Shown piece after piece: positions 25,823-35,326 of a stretch of 52,460 bases of DNA. This stretch comes from Brevundimonas sp. GTDB lineage: Bacteria; Pseudomonadota; Alphaproteobacteria; Caulobacterales; Caulobacteraceae. A program made the translations under genes and the position numbers. The notes below the pieces were generated by a model that was not told where the DNA came from, did no database searches, and saw nothing but the letters and a program-made list of their open reading frames with translations. The stretch's first letter is position 1. Every line of letters starts with the position of its first letter. Where the stretch lies: the NCBI RefSeq assembly GCF_004210735.1, contig NZ_SDZL01000015.1:1-52460 (forward strand), written 5' to 3'.

Positions 25823-26856
25823 GCGGCGACCAGTTGTCCGCATACGAAGGCCGTCTCGCCCGCGTTCAACAGGGCGGCCAGCACCGGTTCGGCGTTCTCG
25901 GGCGCAACAATCAGGATGAAGCCGACGCCGCAGTTGAAGGTGCGGCGCAGCTCGTGATCCGAGATACCGCCGACCTGGCCCAGCCATTCGAAGACGTGGG
26001 GCAGCGGCCATGCGTTCCAGTCGAATTCGGCCTTCAGGCCGTCGACGATGCAGCGCGGTGGATTTTCGATCAAACCGCCGCCGGTGATGTGCGCCGCGCC
26101 CTTGATCAGACCGGCCTTCATCAGCGGCAGGACAGGCTTCACATAGATGCGGGTCGGCTCCATCAGCGCCTGGGCCAGGGTGCGATCCTTGGCGAACGGG
26201 GCGTCGTCACCCCACGACAGGCCGGATTTTTCGACCACCTTGCGGATCAGCGAATAGCCATTGGAGTGCGGGCCGGACGACGCCAGGCCGATGATGATGT
26301 CGCCGGTGTTCTGCAGATCCAGCCGCGGCAGGACATGCCCCCGCTCGACCGCGCCGACCGAGAAGCCGGCCAGATCATAATCGGCGCCGTCGTACATGCC
26401 CGGCATTTCGGCGGTCTCGCCACCGACCAGTGCGGCGCCCGCCTGACGGCAGCCCTCAGCGATGCCGGCGACGACGCGGCGCGCGGCGTCCACATCCAGC
26501 TTGCCCGTGGCGTAGTAGTCCAGGAACATCAGCGGCTCGGCGCCCTGTGCCAGCAGGTCGTTGACGCACATGGCGACCAGATCAACGCCGACGCCATCAT
26601 GACGGCCGGTTTCGATGGCGATTTTCAGTTTCGTACCCACGCCGTCCGTCGTCGTGACGATCAGGGGATCTTCAAATCCCGCCGCCTTGAGGTCGAACAG
26701 GGCGCCAAAACCGCCCAGCGACGCCTCTGCGCCGGGGCGACGCGTGGATTTGGCCAAGGGCTTGATGGCGTCGACCAGCATCTCGCCCGCGTCGATATCG
26801 ACCCCCGCATCGGCGTAGGTCAGCCCATTCTTGAGGTGTTCGGGGCTGTCGCTCAT
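25819..26856 (-). CDS. purM: Phosphoribosylformylglycinamidine cyclo-ligase
   Basis: ATP-dependent ring closure forming aminoimidazole ribonucleotide, fifth step of purine synthesis. 345 residues with family motifs [13 protein letters not shown] at the N-terminus, [37 protein letters not shown] and [14 protein letters not shown]. First gene of the purM-purN pair, divergent from rnd with an 81-base gap. Confidence 0.97.
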   Translation of the reverse strand: MSDSPEHLKNGLTYADAGVDIDAGEMLVDAIKPLAKSTRRPGAEASLGGFGALFDLKAAGFEDPLIVTTTDGVGTKLKIAIETGRHDGVGVDLVAMCVNDLLAQGAEPLMFLDYYATGKLDVDAARRVVAGIAEGCRQAGAALVGGETAEMPGMYDGADYDLAGFSVGAVERGHVLPRLDLQNTGDIIIGLASSGPHSNGYSLIRKVVEKSGLSWGDDAPFAKDRTLAQALMEPTRIYVKPVLPLMKAGLIKGAAHITGGGLIENPPRCIVDGLKAEFDWNAWPLPHVFEWLGQVGGISDHELRRTFNCGVGFILIVAPENAEPVLAALLNAGETAFVCGQLVAA

Positions 26857-26900
26857 GGGTCACGGGCCTGAATCAGTGGCGGGAATGTGTCGCGGCGCTC

Positions 26901-26931
26901 TTGCCACAACCGGCTTGCGCGGGGCTATAGC
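26901..26931 (+). promoter_or_regulatory. Possible rnd promoter giving a leaderless mRNA
   Basis: TTGCCA at 26901-26906 and GCTATAGC at 26924-26931, close to the Caulobacter -10 consensus, lie just before the rnd ATG at 26938. The start point would fall at or next to the ATG, and no Shine-Dalgarno is present, so the transcript may be leaderless. The spacer (19 bases to TATAGC) is slightly long. Confidence 0.4.
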
Positions 26932-26937
26932 ATCCGA

Positions 26938-28089
26938 ATGACGCCAATCACCACCAATGACGCGCTGATCGAATTCTGCGCACGCCTGTCAAAGGCCCCC
27001 TTCATCACGGTCGATACCGAGTTCATGCGGGAAACGACCTACTGGCCGAAGCTGTGCCTGATCCAGGCCGCCTCGCCGACGGACGCCGCCATCATCGATC
27101 CGATGGCCGAGGATCTGGATCTGGAGCCGTTTCTGGCGCTGTTGCGCGACGAATCGATCCTGAAGGTCTTCCACGCCGCCCGGCAGGATGTCGAAATCTT
27201 CAATCGGCTGGGCGCCATGCCTCGCCCGATGTTCGACACCCAGGTCGCGGCCATGGCCGCCGGCTTCGGCGATCAGGTCAGCTATGAGGCCCTGGTGCGC
27301 CAGATGCTGCGGCAGGAGCTGGACAAGGGCAGTCGTTTCACCGACTGGGCCCGCAGGCCCCTGTCGGATGCGCAACTGGTCTATGCGCTGGGCGACGTGA
27401 CCCATCTGGCGGCCCTGTATCCCAAGCTCAGGGATCGCCTGCAAAAGGATGGGCGTCTGGACTGGGTCCTGTCCGAGATGGAGGATCTGATCGATCCGGC
27501 TCTCTATGACACCACGCCTGAGAACGCCTGGAAGCGGCTGAAGCCCAAGAAATACGCGGCCAAATATCTGGCCGCCTTCGTCGCCACTGCGGTCTGGCGC
27601 GAGCGCGCCGCCCAGGAACGCGATCAGCCGCGCGGCCGGATCCTGAAGGACGACGCCATCGACGAGATCGCGACCCAGGGGCCGACCGATCCGGACGCCT
27701 TCAACCGGCTGCGGTCGGTGCCCAAGGGATTCGGCGGCTCGCGCCTGGGGCTGGAACTGGCGGCCGAGCTGAAGCGCGTGCTGGCCGATCCAGAGGCTCA
27801 TGCGCCCAAGATCGAGCGACCGGCCCACAACCAGCCGGCGGCCCCGTCGGTGGTCGAGCTTTTGAAGGTGCTGCTCAAGGCCAAGAGCGACAATGCGGGC
27901 GTGGCGTCCAAGCTGATCGCCAACGTTGCTGATCTGGAGAAGATCGCCCAGAGCGATGACGCGAATGTCGAGGCGATGAAGGGCTGGCGCCGCGAACTGT
28001 TCGGGGAGGACGCGCTGAAGCTGAAGCGCGGCGAGATCGCCCTGGTGCTGAACGGTTCACGGGTCGAGGTGGTCGAGATCGAGCCCTGA
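26938..28089 (+). CDS. rnd: Ribonuclease D
   Basis: 3'-5' exoribonuclease that trims tRNA and other RNA 3' ends. The 383-residue protein has the DEDD exonuclease domain: Asp26 and Glu28 in VDTEFMRE, Asp84 in FHAARQDVEIF, and YALGDVTHL for the last two positions, followed by HRDC-type helical regions (residues about 205-290 and the C-terminal part). I start at 26938 because the fold begins there; an ATG at 26887 would add 17 unrelated residues across the purM-rnd promoter. A strong terminator follows. Confidence 0.95.
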   Translation: MTPITTNDALIEFCARLSKAPFITVDTEFMRETTYWPKLCLIQAASPTDAAIIDPMAEDLDLEPFLALLRDESILKVFHAARQDVEIFNRLGAMPRPMFDTQVAAMAAGFGDQVSYEALVRQMLRQELDKGSRFTDWARRPLSDAQLVYALGDVTHLAALYPKLRDRLQKDGRLDWVLSEMEDLIDPALYDTTPENAWKRLKPKKYAAKYLAAFVATAVWRERAAQERDQPRGRILKDDAIDEIATQGPTDPDAFNRLRSVPKGFGGSRLGLELAAELKRVLADPEAHAPKIERPAHNQPAAPSVVELLKVLLKAKSDNAGVASKLIANVADLEKIAQSDDANVEAMKGWRRELFGEDALKLKRGEIALVLNGSRVEVVEIEP

Positions 28090-28110
28090 GGTCGGCAAGC
28101 GCTGAAACGC

Positions 28111-28142
28111 AAAAGCCCCCGGAGCGATTCCGGGGGCTTTTT
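28111..28142 (+). terminator. Intrinsic terminator after rnd
   Basis: AAAAGCCCCCGGA (28111-28123) pairs with TTCCGGGGGCTTTTT around a GCGA-type loop. A-rich on one side and T-rich on the other, so it can stop transcription from both directions. Confidence 0.9.
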
Positions 28143-28223
28143 GCTGGCTGGACGAACCACGCAACGGCGATGCGCCAAGGTGGCTGCGGTTCGGATCGAT
28201 TGTCGAAGAGGAGAGGGCGGTGT

Positions 28224-28259
28224 GCGCCACTTCTTTCCCGGATCGGAAAGAAGTGGCGC
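28224..28259. repeat. Perfect 15-bp inverted repeat overlapping the 3' end of tRNA-Asp
   Basis: GCGCCACTTCTTTCC (28224-28238) and its exact complement GGAAAGAAGTGGCGC (28245-28259) are separated by six bases. The right arm includes the encoded CCA end and three acceptor-stem bases of the tRNA. In the primary transcript the tRNA 3' end could therefore pair with downstream sequence. No T-run follows on the minus strand, so it is not a standard terminator. Confidence 0.9.
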
Positions 28260-28330
28260 GAGTGACGGGGCTCGAACCCGCGACCTCCGGCGTGACAGGC
28301 CGGCACTCTAACCAACTGAGCTACACCCGC
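28254..28330 (-). tRNA. tRNA-Asp (anticodon GTC)
   Basis: A 77-base gene on the minus strand with acceptor stem GCGGGTG/CACTCGC, D-arm GCTCAGTTGGTTAGAGT, anticodon loop CTGTCAC (GTC, Asp) on a CCGGC/GCCGG stem, T-arm CGGGTTCGAGCCCCG, discriminator G (as usual for tRNA-Asp) and encoded CCA. It lies between rnd and the AbgT-family gene. Confidence 0.97.
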
Positions 28331-28370
28331 GTTTCCCGCTGCGGCGGCAGTGCGCCGCGGCGAGGGGCGT

Positions 28371-28399
28371 CGTTTAGGCGGGCTCGCGGCGGGCGTCAA
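28371..28399 (-). promoter_or_regulatory. Promoter of tRNA-Asp
   Basis: On the minus strand TTGACG (28399-28394), an exact 17-base spacer and TAAACG (28376-28371) lie about 40 bases upstream of the mature tRNA 5' end. The -35 box is a perfect match to the Caulobacter and general consensus. Confidence 0.65.
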
Positions 28400-28419
28400 G
28401 CGCCCTTCCTGTGGAAAAC

Positions 28420-30000
28420 TCAGCTTCCTTGCATCGGGGCGCTCGCAGGGGCCGAAATGGCCGCTGGCAGCTCGTAATGCACGCCCACGCCGGGCCCCAG
28501 CGGCAGGTCCAGCGCGACCCAGGCCGCGATCATGCAGAGACCCGCCACCAGGAACGCCCCGGCATAAGGCAACATCGTCGCCATCAGGGAGCCGAGGCCG
28601 AAATCCTTGTCCCAGCGCTGGGCGAAGGTGAGGATCAGCGGGAAATAGCTCATCAGCGGCGTGGCGATGTTGGTGACCGAATCGCCCATGCGGTAGGCGG
28701 CGGTCGTCATCTCGGGCGAAATGCCCAGCAGCATGAACATCGGCACCACAATGGGCGCCAGCGCAGACCATTTGGCCGAGGCCGAGCCGATGAACAGGTC
28801 GAAGAAGCAGGACACCAACACCACGGCGATCAGCAGCAGGGGAGCGGGCAGGGCGATGGCCTTGAGCTGGGCCGCCGCATTGACCGCCAGGATCGGGCCC
28901 AGACCCGACCAGTTGAACATGGCCACGAAGTGGGCGGCGAAGAAGACCAGCACGATGTAGGGCGCCAGCGTGACGATCCCGTCCCGCATCATCCGCACCA
29001 GGTCATGGTGACTGGAGACAGAGCCCGAACCGAATCCATAGGCGGCGCCGGACAGGAAGAAGGTCACGGCGAAGAAGGCGGCCAGCGACTTGAACAGCGG
29101 ATTGAACCGCTGTGCCGCCTCGGCGTCCGGGTCCACGAAGGGTGAGCCGGGCAGCCAGGTGATCAGGGCCCACAGGGCCAGCATGCCCAGAACGGTCAGG
29201 CCGGCGAACATCAGGCCGCGCTTCTCGGCGCCGTTGAGGCCCTGTTCCTGCGCGTCCTGAGGCTGGATCGGCGCCTCTTGCAGCTTGCGCGGGTTCAGAG
29301 CGTTCAGGCGCGGCTCGATGATCCTGTCGGTCATGAACCAGACGATGGGCGTGAAGACCAGGACGACGCCGACGATGAAGAACCAGTTGCCCGCGATGTT
29401 CACCGAATAGGTGGGATCGATCAGACGCGCCGCAGGCTCCGTAATCCCCAGAATCAGGGCGTCCGAGGCACCGGGGAACAGGTTACCCGCATAGCCGCCC
29501 GAAACGGCTGCGAAGCCGGCCGCCAGCCCGGCCAGCGGATGGCGTCCCGCCGCCGCGAAGATCACAGCCGCCAACGGAATGACCACGACATAGGATGCGT
29601 CGGAGGCATGGTGTGAGACCATGCCGGTGATCACCACGATCGGCGTCAGGATCGCCTTGGGCGCATTCAGCAGCGCGCCGCGGATGGCGGTGGCGAACAG
29701 CCCCGTCCGCTCGGCCACGGACGCGCCGTAGATGATGGTGATGACCAGGCCCAACGGCGGGAAGTTGGCCAGCGTGTTGGGCATGCCGATGATCAGCTTT
29801 TCGAGGTTTTCGCCCGACAGCAGGCTTTTGGCCTGAAGCACGTCGCCGGTGACCGGATTGACGGCGGACCAGCCGGCTGCGGCGCCGACAAGGCTGAGCA
29901 CGACAAGGCCTGCGATCAGCCAGAGGAACAGGAATACGGGATCCGGAAGCCGATTGCCGACACGTTCGACAGCGTTCAGGAGGCGGGCGCCGAGGGTCAT
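28420..30000 (-). CDS. AbgT family transporter
   Basis: A 526-residue inner-membrane protein with about a dozen helices. AbgT proteins import p-aminobenzoyl-glutamate or export sulfonamide-like antimetabolites. Typical segments are RLPDPVFLFLWLIAG at the N-terminus, GMVSHHASDASYVVVIPL, GGYAGNLFPGASDALILGIT and SASAKWSALAPIVVPMFMLL. The ATG at 30000 is preceded by GAGACG and begins with the family's MTLGARLLNAVERVGNRLP; an ATG 32 codons upstream is rejected. The gene is alone, downstream of the divergent nuo operon; the substrate cannot be told from sequence. Confidence 0.93.
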   Translation of the reverse strand: MTLGARLLNAVERVGNRLPDPVFLFLWLIAGLVVLSLVGAAAGWSAVNPVTGDVLQAKSLLSGENLEKLIIGMPNTLANFPPLGLVITIIYGASVAERTGLFATAIRGALLNAPKAILTPIVVITGMVSHHASDASYVVVIPLAAVIFAAAGRHPLAGLAAGFAAVSGGYAGNLFPGASDALILGITEPAARLIDPTYSVNIAGNWFFIVGVVLVFTPIVWFMTDRIIEPRLNALNPRKLQEAPIQPQDAQEQGLNGAEKRGLMFAGLTVLGMLALWALITWLPGSPFVDPDAEAAQRFNPLFKSLAAFFAVTFFLSGAAYGFGSGSVSSHHDLVRMMRDGIVTLAPYIVLVFFAAHFVAMFNWSGLGPILAVNAAAQLKAIALPAPLLLIAVVLVSCFFDLFIGSASAKWSALAPIVVPMFMLLGISPEMTTAAYRMGDSVTNIATPLMSYFPLILTFAQRWDKDFGLGSLMATMLPYAGAFLVAGLCMIAAWVALDLPLGPGVGVHYELPAAISAPASAPMQGS

Positions 30001-30099
30001 TCGTCGTCGTCTCGTAGCAAGGAAAGGGAAGGCGATGATTAGGCGGGGTGCGGCCGGACGCCGCAATCCGTTTCCCCTGCGGCAAAACGCGCGCAATCC

Positions 30100-30114
30100 T
30101 GCGAACCGTTCGCA
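30100..30114. promoter_or_regulatory. 15-base palindrome between the AbgT-family gene and nuoA, possible operator
   Basis: TGCGAAC-C-GTTCGCA is a perfect dyad with 7-base arms around one base. It sits 100 bases upstream of the transporter start and about 40 bases upstream of the possible nuo promoter. The rest of the 209-base gap (30001-30209) holds no gene. It does not fit the alphaproteobacterial LexA box (GTTC-N7-GTTC). The binding protein is unknown. Confidence 0.4.
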
Positions 30115-30138
30115 AGAAAATCCTTTTACGTCTTGGGT

Positions 30139-30167
30139 TTGAACCCCGGCGAGCTTGGGTCTAAGAA
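30139..30167 (+). promoter_or_regulatory. Possible promoter of the nuo operon
   Basis: TTGAAC at 30139-30144, an exact 17-base spacer and TAAGAA at 30162-30167 lie 43 bases before nuoA. The -10 box is poor, so the call is tentative. Confidence 0.35.
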
Positions 30168-30209
30168 GCCCCGATTCCGCCCCCTCCCTGGCGGGCGAGG
30201 CAGCTCGAA

Positions 30210-30587
30210 ATGAACGAATTTCTTCTCGAATATCTGCCGATCGTCATTTTCCTGGCGATCGCGGCTGTCCTGGGCCTGGGCTTCATGGTCGCGGCGTGGG
30301 TGCTGGCGCCTAAAAATCCCGACTCGGAGAAGCTCTCGGCCTATGAGTGCGGGTTCAACGCCTTCGACGACGCGCGGATGAAGTTCGACGTGCGGTTCTA
30401 TCTGGTGTCGATCCTCTTCATCATCTTTGACCTGGAAGTCGCCTTCCTGTTCCCGTGGGCGGTGTCGATCTTCGACCTGTCGCGCGGTGGGATGATCTTC
30501 GCCTTCTGGTCGATGATGGCTTTCCTGGGGGTGCTGACCGTCGGCTTCATCTACGAATGGAAGAAGGGAGCCCTGGAATGGGAGTGA
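30210..30587 (+). CDS. nuoA: NADH-quinone oxidoreductase subunit A
   Basis: Membrane subunit at the junction of the hydrophilic and membrane arms of complex I. 125 residues with three hydrophobic helices and the conserved [20 protein letters not shown] loop, which carries the cysteine that senses active/deactive states in mitochondria. It is the first gene of a 14-subunit nuo operon and its last 10 bases overlap nuoB. Confidence 0.97.
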   Translation: MNEFLLEYLPIVIFLAIAAVLGLGFMVAAWVLAPKNPDSEKLSAYECGFNAFDDARMKFDVRFYLVSILFIIFDLEVAFLFPWAVSIFDLSRGGMIFAFWSMMAFLGVLTVGFIYEWKKGALEWE

Positions 30588-31159
30588 TCGCCCCCTCCAG
30601 CCCGCTGCCGGCCGCATACGGCCAGGGCGCGCGCTCGACCGTCGAGGGGTACGACCCCAAGATTCACGACAAATTCTTTGAGGCGGTGAACACCGAACTG
30701 GGTGAGCGCGGTTTCCTGACGACCTCGCTGGACGACGTCATCACCTGGGCCCGCACGGGTTCGCTGATGTGGATGTCGTTTGGCCTGGCGTGCTGCGCCG
30801 TTGAGATGATCCACCTGTCGATGCCGCGCTTTGATCTGGAGCGTTTCGGCATGGCGCCGCGGGGTTCGCCCCGTCAGTCGGATCTGATGATCGTGGCAGG
30901 CACCCTGACCAACAAGATGGCCCCGGCCCTGCGCAAGGTTTACGACCAGATGCCGGACCCGCGCTATGTCGTGTCCATGGGCAGCTGCGCCAACGGCGGC
31001 GGCTATTATCACTACAGCTACAGCGTCGTTCGCGGCTGTGATCGCGTGGTGCCGGTGGACGTTTATGTCCCGGGTTGCCCGCCGACCGCCGAAGCCCTGC
31101 TGTACGGTCTGCTGCAACTGCAGAAGAAGATTCGTCGCACGGGGACTATCGAGCGATGA
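30578..31159 (+). CDS. nuoB: NADH-quinone oxidoreductase subunit B
   Basis: Carries the terminal [4Fe-4S] cluster N2 that hands electrons to quinone. The 193-residue protein has tandem Cys72-Cys73 (GLACCAVEM), Cys137 (GSCANGGG) and Cys167 (VPGCPPTAE), the full N2 ligand set. The start ATG at 30578 overlaps the end of nuoA and begins [12 protein letters not shown]; an upstream ATG in frame lies inside nuoA and is rejected. Its stop overlaps the nuoC start (ATGA). Confidence 0.97.
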   Translation: MGVIAPSSPLPAAYGQGARSTVEGYDPKIHDKFFEAVNTELGERGFLTTSLDDVITWARTGSLMWMSFGLACCAVEMIHLSMPRFDLERFGMAPRGSPRQSDLMIVAGTLTNKMAPALRKVYDQMPDPRYVVSMGSCANGGGYYHYSYSVVRGCDRVVPVDVYVPGCPPTAEALLYGLLQLQKKIRRTGTIER

Positions 31160-31800
31160 GCGTTCCCGTTTCCGCGACGGCCGCGGATATCGCCGTGTCC
31201 GAATCCGCCCTGACGCCGCTGGGCGTCGAGATGGTCGCCCGTCTGGGCGTAGAGGCCCAGGTCGCCTATGGCGAACTGACCCTGATCGCCCCGCGCGAGC
31301 AGGTCGTCGAGGTGATGTCTGGCCTGCGTGACGATTTCGGCTTCCAGCAGTTGATGGATGTCTGCGGCGCCGACTATCCGGACCGGGCAGAGCGTTTTGA
31401 GGTCGTCTATCATCTGCTGTCACTGAGCCGGAACGCGCGCGTTCGGGTCAAGGTGGCGACGGACGAGGTGAAGCCTGTTCCCAGCGTGGTGTCGGTCTAT
31501 CCGTCAGCCGGCTGGTTCGAGCGCGAGGCGTTCGACATGTACGGCATGATCTTCTCGGGTCACCCCGATATGCGCCGCATCCTGACCGACTACGGGTTCC
31601 AGGGGCATCCGCTGCGCAAGGACTTCCCGATGACGGGCTATGTCGAGGTCCGCTATGACGAGGAGCTGAAACGGGTGGTCTATGAGCCCGTCAAACTGAC
31701 CCAGGAATTCCGCCAGTTCGATTTCCTGTCGCCGTGGGAAGGGGCCGAGTATCCGGCCCCGATCCTGCCGGGCGACGAAAAGGCCGGGGGCAAGGCGTGA
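31156..31800 (+). CDS. nuoC: NADH-quinone oxidoreductase subunit C
   Basis: Peripheral-arm subunit of complex I (30 kDa family). 214 residues with the signature [20 protein letters not shown] and [20 protein letters not shown], then [16 protein letters not shown]. It is a separate protein here, not fused to NuoD as in Escherichia coli. Starts in the nuoB stop codon and ends in a TGATG overlap with nuoD. Confidence 0.97.
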   Translation: MSVPVSATAADIAVSESALTPLGVEMVARLGVEAQVAYGELTLIAPREQVVEVMSGLRDDFGFQQLMDVCGADYPDRAERFEVVYHLLSLSRNARVRVKVATDEVKPVPSVVSVYPSAGWFEREAFDMYGMIFSGHPDMRRILTDYGFQGHPLRKDFPMTGYVEVRYDEELKRVVYEPVKLTQEFRQFDFLSPWEGAEYPAPILPGDEKAGGKA

Positions 31801-33071
31801 TGGCCGACGGAAACAACATCCCGGCCCCGCTGGGCGCGCAGGTCGACCCGTTCGAGGATTACGAAGAGGGCATGACCGCGCACGCGCGCGCCATGGACGA
31901 TCGCAAATTCACGATCAATTTCGGTCCCCAACACCCGGCCGCGCACGGCGTGCTGCGACTGGTGCTGGAACTGGACGGCGAAGTCGTCACGCGTGTCGAT
32001 CCGCACATCGGCCTGCTGCATCGCGGCACCGAGAAGCTGATGGAGGCCCGCACCTACCTGCAGAACATCCCCTACCTGGACCGGCTGGATTACGTCTCGC
32101 CGATGAACCAGGAGCATGCTTTCTGCCTGGCCATCGAGCGACTGCTGGGTCTTGAGGTGCCGTACCGGGCACAGTTGATCCGTGTGCTCTATTCGGAAAT
32201 CGGCCGCATCCTGAACCACCTTCTGAACGCGACCATGCAGGCCATGGACGTGGGCGCCCTGACCCCGCCTTTGTGGGGCCACGAAGAGCGCGAGAAGCTG
32301 ATGGTGTTCTATGAGCGGGCATGCGGCGCCCGTTTGCACGCCAACTATTTCCGCCCCGGCGGCGTCCATCAGGACCTGCCGATGGACCTGATCGATGACA
32401 TCGGCCGCTGGTGCCAGACCTTCCCGGTCGCGCTGGCCGATATCGAGAAGCTGGTCACCGAGAACCGCATCTTCAAACAGCGCAATGTCGATATTGGCGT
32501 GGTATCCAAGGAGCAGGCTCTGGCCTGGGGCTTCTCGGGCGTGATGCTGCGCGGTTCGGACATCGCCTGGGACCTGCGCAAGTCGCAGCCCTATGAGTGC
32601 TATGCCGAGCTGGAGTTCGACGTCTGTGTTGGCAAGAACGGCGACTGCTGGGATCGCTATCTGGTTCGCGTCGAAGAGATGAAGCAGTCGGTGCGCATCA
32701 TGGAGCAGTGCATCCACAAGCTGCGCAACTGCCCCGGCGAGCCGGTCCTGACCCAGGACAACAAGGTCACCCCGCCCCGGCGCGGTGAGATGAAGCGGTC
32801 GATGGAATCGCTGATCCACCACTTCAAGCTCTATACCGAGGGCTTCCGGACGCCTGAGGGCGAGGTCTATGCGGCCGTCGAGGCGCCCAAAGGCGAGTTC
32901 GGCGTCTATCTGGTTTCGGACGGCACCAACAAGCCGTACCGCGTAAAGCTGTCGGCCCCCGGCTTCCGCCACCTGCAGGCGATGGACTGGATGAACCAGG
33001 GCCACATGCTGTCGGACGTGTCCGCCATCCTGGGCTCGCTCGATATGGTGTTCGGAGAAGTGGATCGATGA
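31800..33071 (+). CDS. nuoD: NADH-quinone oxidoreductase subunit D
   Basis: 49-kDa subunit that forms the quinone site with NuoB. 423 residues; [15 protein letters not shown] near residue 40 contains the histidine close to the quinone headgroup, followed by [14 protein letters not shown] and [15 protein letters not shown], and a C-terminal [12 protein letters not shown]. It keeps the overlaps on both sides: TGATG with nuoC, ATGA with nuoE. About 35 extra N-terminal residues precede the core, typical of alphaproteobacteria. Confidence 0.97.
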   Translation: MADGNNIPAPLGAQVDPFEDYEEGMTAHARAMDDRKFTINFGPQHPAAHGVLRLVLELDGEVVTRVDPHIGLLHRGTEKLMEARTYLQNIPYLDRLDYVSPMNQEHAFCLAIERLLGLEVPYRAQLIRVLYSEIGRILNHLLNATMQAMDVGALTPPLWGHEEREKLMVFYERACGARLHANYFRPGGVHQDLPMDLIDDIGRWCQTFPVALADIEKLVTENRIFKQRNVDIGVVSKEQALAWGFSGVMLRGSDIAWDLRKSQPYECYAELEFDVCVGKNGDCWDRYLVRVEEMKQSVRIMEQCIHKLRNCPGEPVLTQDNKVTPPRRGEMKRSMESLIHHFKLYTEGFRTPEGEVYAAVEAPKGEFGVYLVSDGTNKPYRVKLSAPGFRHLQAMDWMNQGHMLSDVSAILGSLDMVFGEVDR

Positions 33072-33736
33072 GCGTTCGTCGCCTCGCCAAGGAACAGCCC
33101 CCATCGTTCGCCTTTTCCAAGGCGACGAAGCAGAAGGCCGACTGGTGGATCGCCAAATATCCCGAGAACCGTCGCCAGTCGGCGGTGATCCCGATCCTGT
33201 GGCTGGTCCAGAAGCAGGAAGGCTGGGTCTCGGAACCTTCCATCCGCGCCATCGGCGAGCTGCTGGGCATGCCCTTCATCCGGGTGCTGGAGGTCGCGAC
33301 CTTCTACACCATGTTCCAGCTGGAGCCGGTCGGTAAGGCCGCGCTGATCCAGGTTTGTGGCACGACGCCCTGCATGCTGCGCGGCGCTGGCGATCTGATG
33401 CGCGTCTGCAAGGAGAAGATCGGGCCCAAGGACGAGTTGTCGGCCGATGGCCGGTTCACCTGGCAGGAAGTCGAATGCCTGGGCGCCTGCGCCAACGCGC
33501 CCATGGCCCAGATCAACGACTACTATTACGAAGACCTGACACCCGAGACGATGGCCCAGATCATCGACGATTTCGCCGCCGGCAAGTCGCCGAAGGCTGG
33601 CTCGCGGGTCGGCCGCAACAGCTCCGAGCCGGAAGGCGGCGCTCAGGTCTTGTCCGACCCGACCTTGTACGACGGATCCCGCGCGAAGCCGATCAACAAG
33701 CTGCCCAACAGCGAACCGGCGAAGGAACCGGCCTGA
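33068..33736 (+). CDS. nuoE: NADH-quinone oxidoreductase subunit E
   Basis: 24-kDa subunit with [2Fe-2S] cluster N1a in the NADH-input module. 222 residues; cluster ligands are in [11 protein letters not shown] and [10 protein letters not shown]. The C-terminal 50 residues (after [12 protein letters not shown]) are a polar, low-complexity extension not found in Escherichia coli NuoE but usual in alphaproteobacteria. Its stop codon overlaps the next, non-nuo, gene. Confidence 0.96.
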   Translation: MSVRRLAKEQPPSFAFSKATKQKADWWIAKYPENRRQSAVIPILWLVQKQEGWVSEPSIRAIGELLGMPFIRVLEVATFYTMFQLEPVGKAALIQVCGTTPCMLRGAGDLMRVCKEKIGPKDELSADGRFTWQEVECLGACANAPMAQINDYYYEDLTPETMAQIIDDFAAGKSPKAGSRVGRNSSEPEGGAQVLSDPTLYDGSRAKPINKLPNSEPAKEPA

Positions 33737-34005
33737 TGACGCGGCCTGACCTCGAAACCGAAGCGGGCAGGGCGGCCTATCGGGCCGAGCTGAAGCGCGT
33801 GGCCTGGCCGCTGCGCTGGGGCGGACTGGCGATGATTGTTGTCGCCGCAGGCCTGGTGCTGTTCGCGCGTGAAGGTCGTTTTGGCCTGACCGAGGGTGCG
33901 GTTGTGATTGCTTACGGCATGCTCGCAGCAGGCTGGGCGATGATGATGGCCGCTATCTTCCTGCGCACCCGCCACCACAAGCGCCGTCTGGCGGAAGGAC
34001 TCTGA
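33736..34005 (+). CDS. Two-helix membrane protein inserted between nuoE and nuoF, function unknown
   Basis: 89 residues starting in the nuoE stop (TGATG) and ending five bases before nuoF. A charged N-terminus ([20 protein letters not shown]) is followed by two transmembrane helices ([17 protein letters not shown] and [20 protein letters not shown]) and a basic tail ([13 protein letters not shown]), so both ends likely face the cytoplasm. I do not recognise the family. Tight coupling to soluble NADH-module genes suggests a complex I accessory or assembly factor, but that is inference from position only. Confidence 0.85.
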   Translation: MTRPDLETEAGRAAYRAELKRVAWPLRWGGLAMIVVAAGLVLFAREGRFGLTEGAVVIAYGMLAAGWAMMMAAIFLRTRHHKRRLAEGL

Positions 34006-34010
34006 GGGAC

Positions 34011-35324
34011 ATGGTCGGAATCCTGCAAGACAAGGACCGGATCTTCACCAACCTCTACGGCTTCCACGACTGGAACCTTGAGGGCGCAAAGACGCGAGGC
34101 GCGTGGAACGCCACCAAGGACATGCTGGACCTTGGCCGTGACTGGATCATCACCAACGTCAAGAACTCGGGCCTGCGCGGGCGTGGCGGCGCGGGCTTCT
34201 CGACCGGCCTGAAGTGGTCGTTCATGCCCAAGGAAGTGAAGGATCGTCCTCACTATCTGGTCGTCAACGCCGACGAATCCGAACCCGGGACCGCCAAGGA
34301 CCGGGAGATAATGCGCCACGATCCGCAACTGCTGATCGAAGGCTGCCTGATCGCCAGCTTCGCGATGCAGGCGCACGCCTGCTACATCTACCTGCGTGGC
34401 GAGTACGTGCTGGAACGCGAGCGGATGGAGGCGGCGGTCAAGCAGGCCTATGAGGCCAGGCTGATCGGCAAGAACAACGTCCATGGCTGGGACTTCGACG
34501 TCTATATCCATCACGGCGCCGGGGCCTACATCTGCGGCGAAGAGACGGCGCTGCTGGAAAGCCTTGAGGGCAAAAAGGGCCAGCCGCGCCTGAAGCCGCC
34601 GTTCCCGGCCGGCGCGGGCCTCTACGGTTGCCCGACTACGGTGAACAACGTCGAGTCGATCGCCGTCGTGGGCACCATCCTGCGCCGCGGCGCGGAGTGG
34701 TTCGCCGGCTTCGGCCGTCCGAACAACACCGGCACCAAGCTGATGACCATCAGCGGCCACGTGAACCGGCCGTGCAATGTTGAAGAGGCGATGTCGATCC
34801 CGCTGAAGCAACTGCTGGAAGAGCATTGCGGCGGCGTGCGCGGGGGCTGGGACAATCTGAAGGCCGTGATCCCGGGCGGTTCGTCCGTGCCGTTGATCAC
34901 GCGCGAGATGTCTGAGACTGCGTTGATGGACTTCGACTCCTTGCGCGAAATGCGCTCGGGCCTGGGCACCGCAGCGGTCATCGTCATGGACCAGTCGACT
35001 GATCTGGTGAAGGCGATCGCCCGCATCAGTTATTTCTACAAGCACGAGAGCTGTGGCCAGTGCACGCCGTGCCGCGAGGGCACGGGCTGGATGTGGCGCG
35101 TGCTGGAGCGGATGGCGACGGGCGAGGCGGATCCGTCCGAGATCGACCTGCTGCTGGACGTCGCTGGCCAAGTCGAGGGCCACACCATCTGCGCTCTCGG
35201 TGACGCCGCCGCCTGGCCGGTTCAGGGCCTGATCCGGCACTTCCGTCACGAGATCGAGGAGCGGATCGCCAACTACCGCAGCCGCCGCGCGAACTTCGCC
35301 GGCCACACGATCGCGGCGGAGTGA
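34011..35324 (+). CDS. nuoF: NADH-quinone oxidoreductase subunit F
   Basis: 51-kDa subunit that binds NADH and FMN and carries [4Fe-4S] cluster N3. 437 residues: glycine-rich NADH/FMN loops ([16 protein letters not shown], and [19 protein letters not shown]), then the cluster motif [16 protein letters not shown] and the last ligand in [13 protein letters not shown]. Length is normal. It follows the small membrane-protein gene by five bases and ends two bases before a lipoprotein gene. Confidence 0.98.
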   Translation: MVGILQDKDRIFTNLYGFHDWNLEGAKTRGAWNATKDMLDLGRDWIITNVKNSGLRGRGGAGFSTGLKWSFMPKEVKDRPHYLVVNADESEPGTAKDREIMRHDPQLLIEGCLIASFAMQAHACYIYLRGEYVLERERMEAAVKQAYEARLIGKNNVHGWDFDVYIHHGAGAYICGEETALLESLEGKKGQPRLKPPFPAGAGLYGCPTTVNNVESIAVVGTILRRGAEWFAGFGRPNNTGTKLMTISGHVNRPCNVEEAMSIPLKQLLEEHCGGVRGGWDNLKAVIPGGSSVPLITREMSETALMDFDSLREMRSGLGTAAVIVMDQSTDLVKAIARISYFYKHESCGQCTPCREGTGWMWRVLERMATGEADPSEIDLLLDVAGQVEGHTICALGDAAAWPVQGLIRHFRHEIEERIANYRSRRANFAGHTIAAE

Positions 35325-35326
35325 CG

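Noticed and set aside
28224..28330. tRNA-associated integration site (att) of a genomic island
   Set aside because: The repeat at the tRNA 3' end is inverted, not direct, and no integrase or foreign-looking gene is nearby.
30100..30114. LexA (SOS) box at the palindrome before nuoA
   Set aside because: The alphaproteobacterial LexA site is a direct repeat GTTC-N7-GTTC; here the GTTC occurs once within an inverted repeat.
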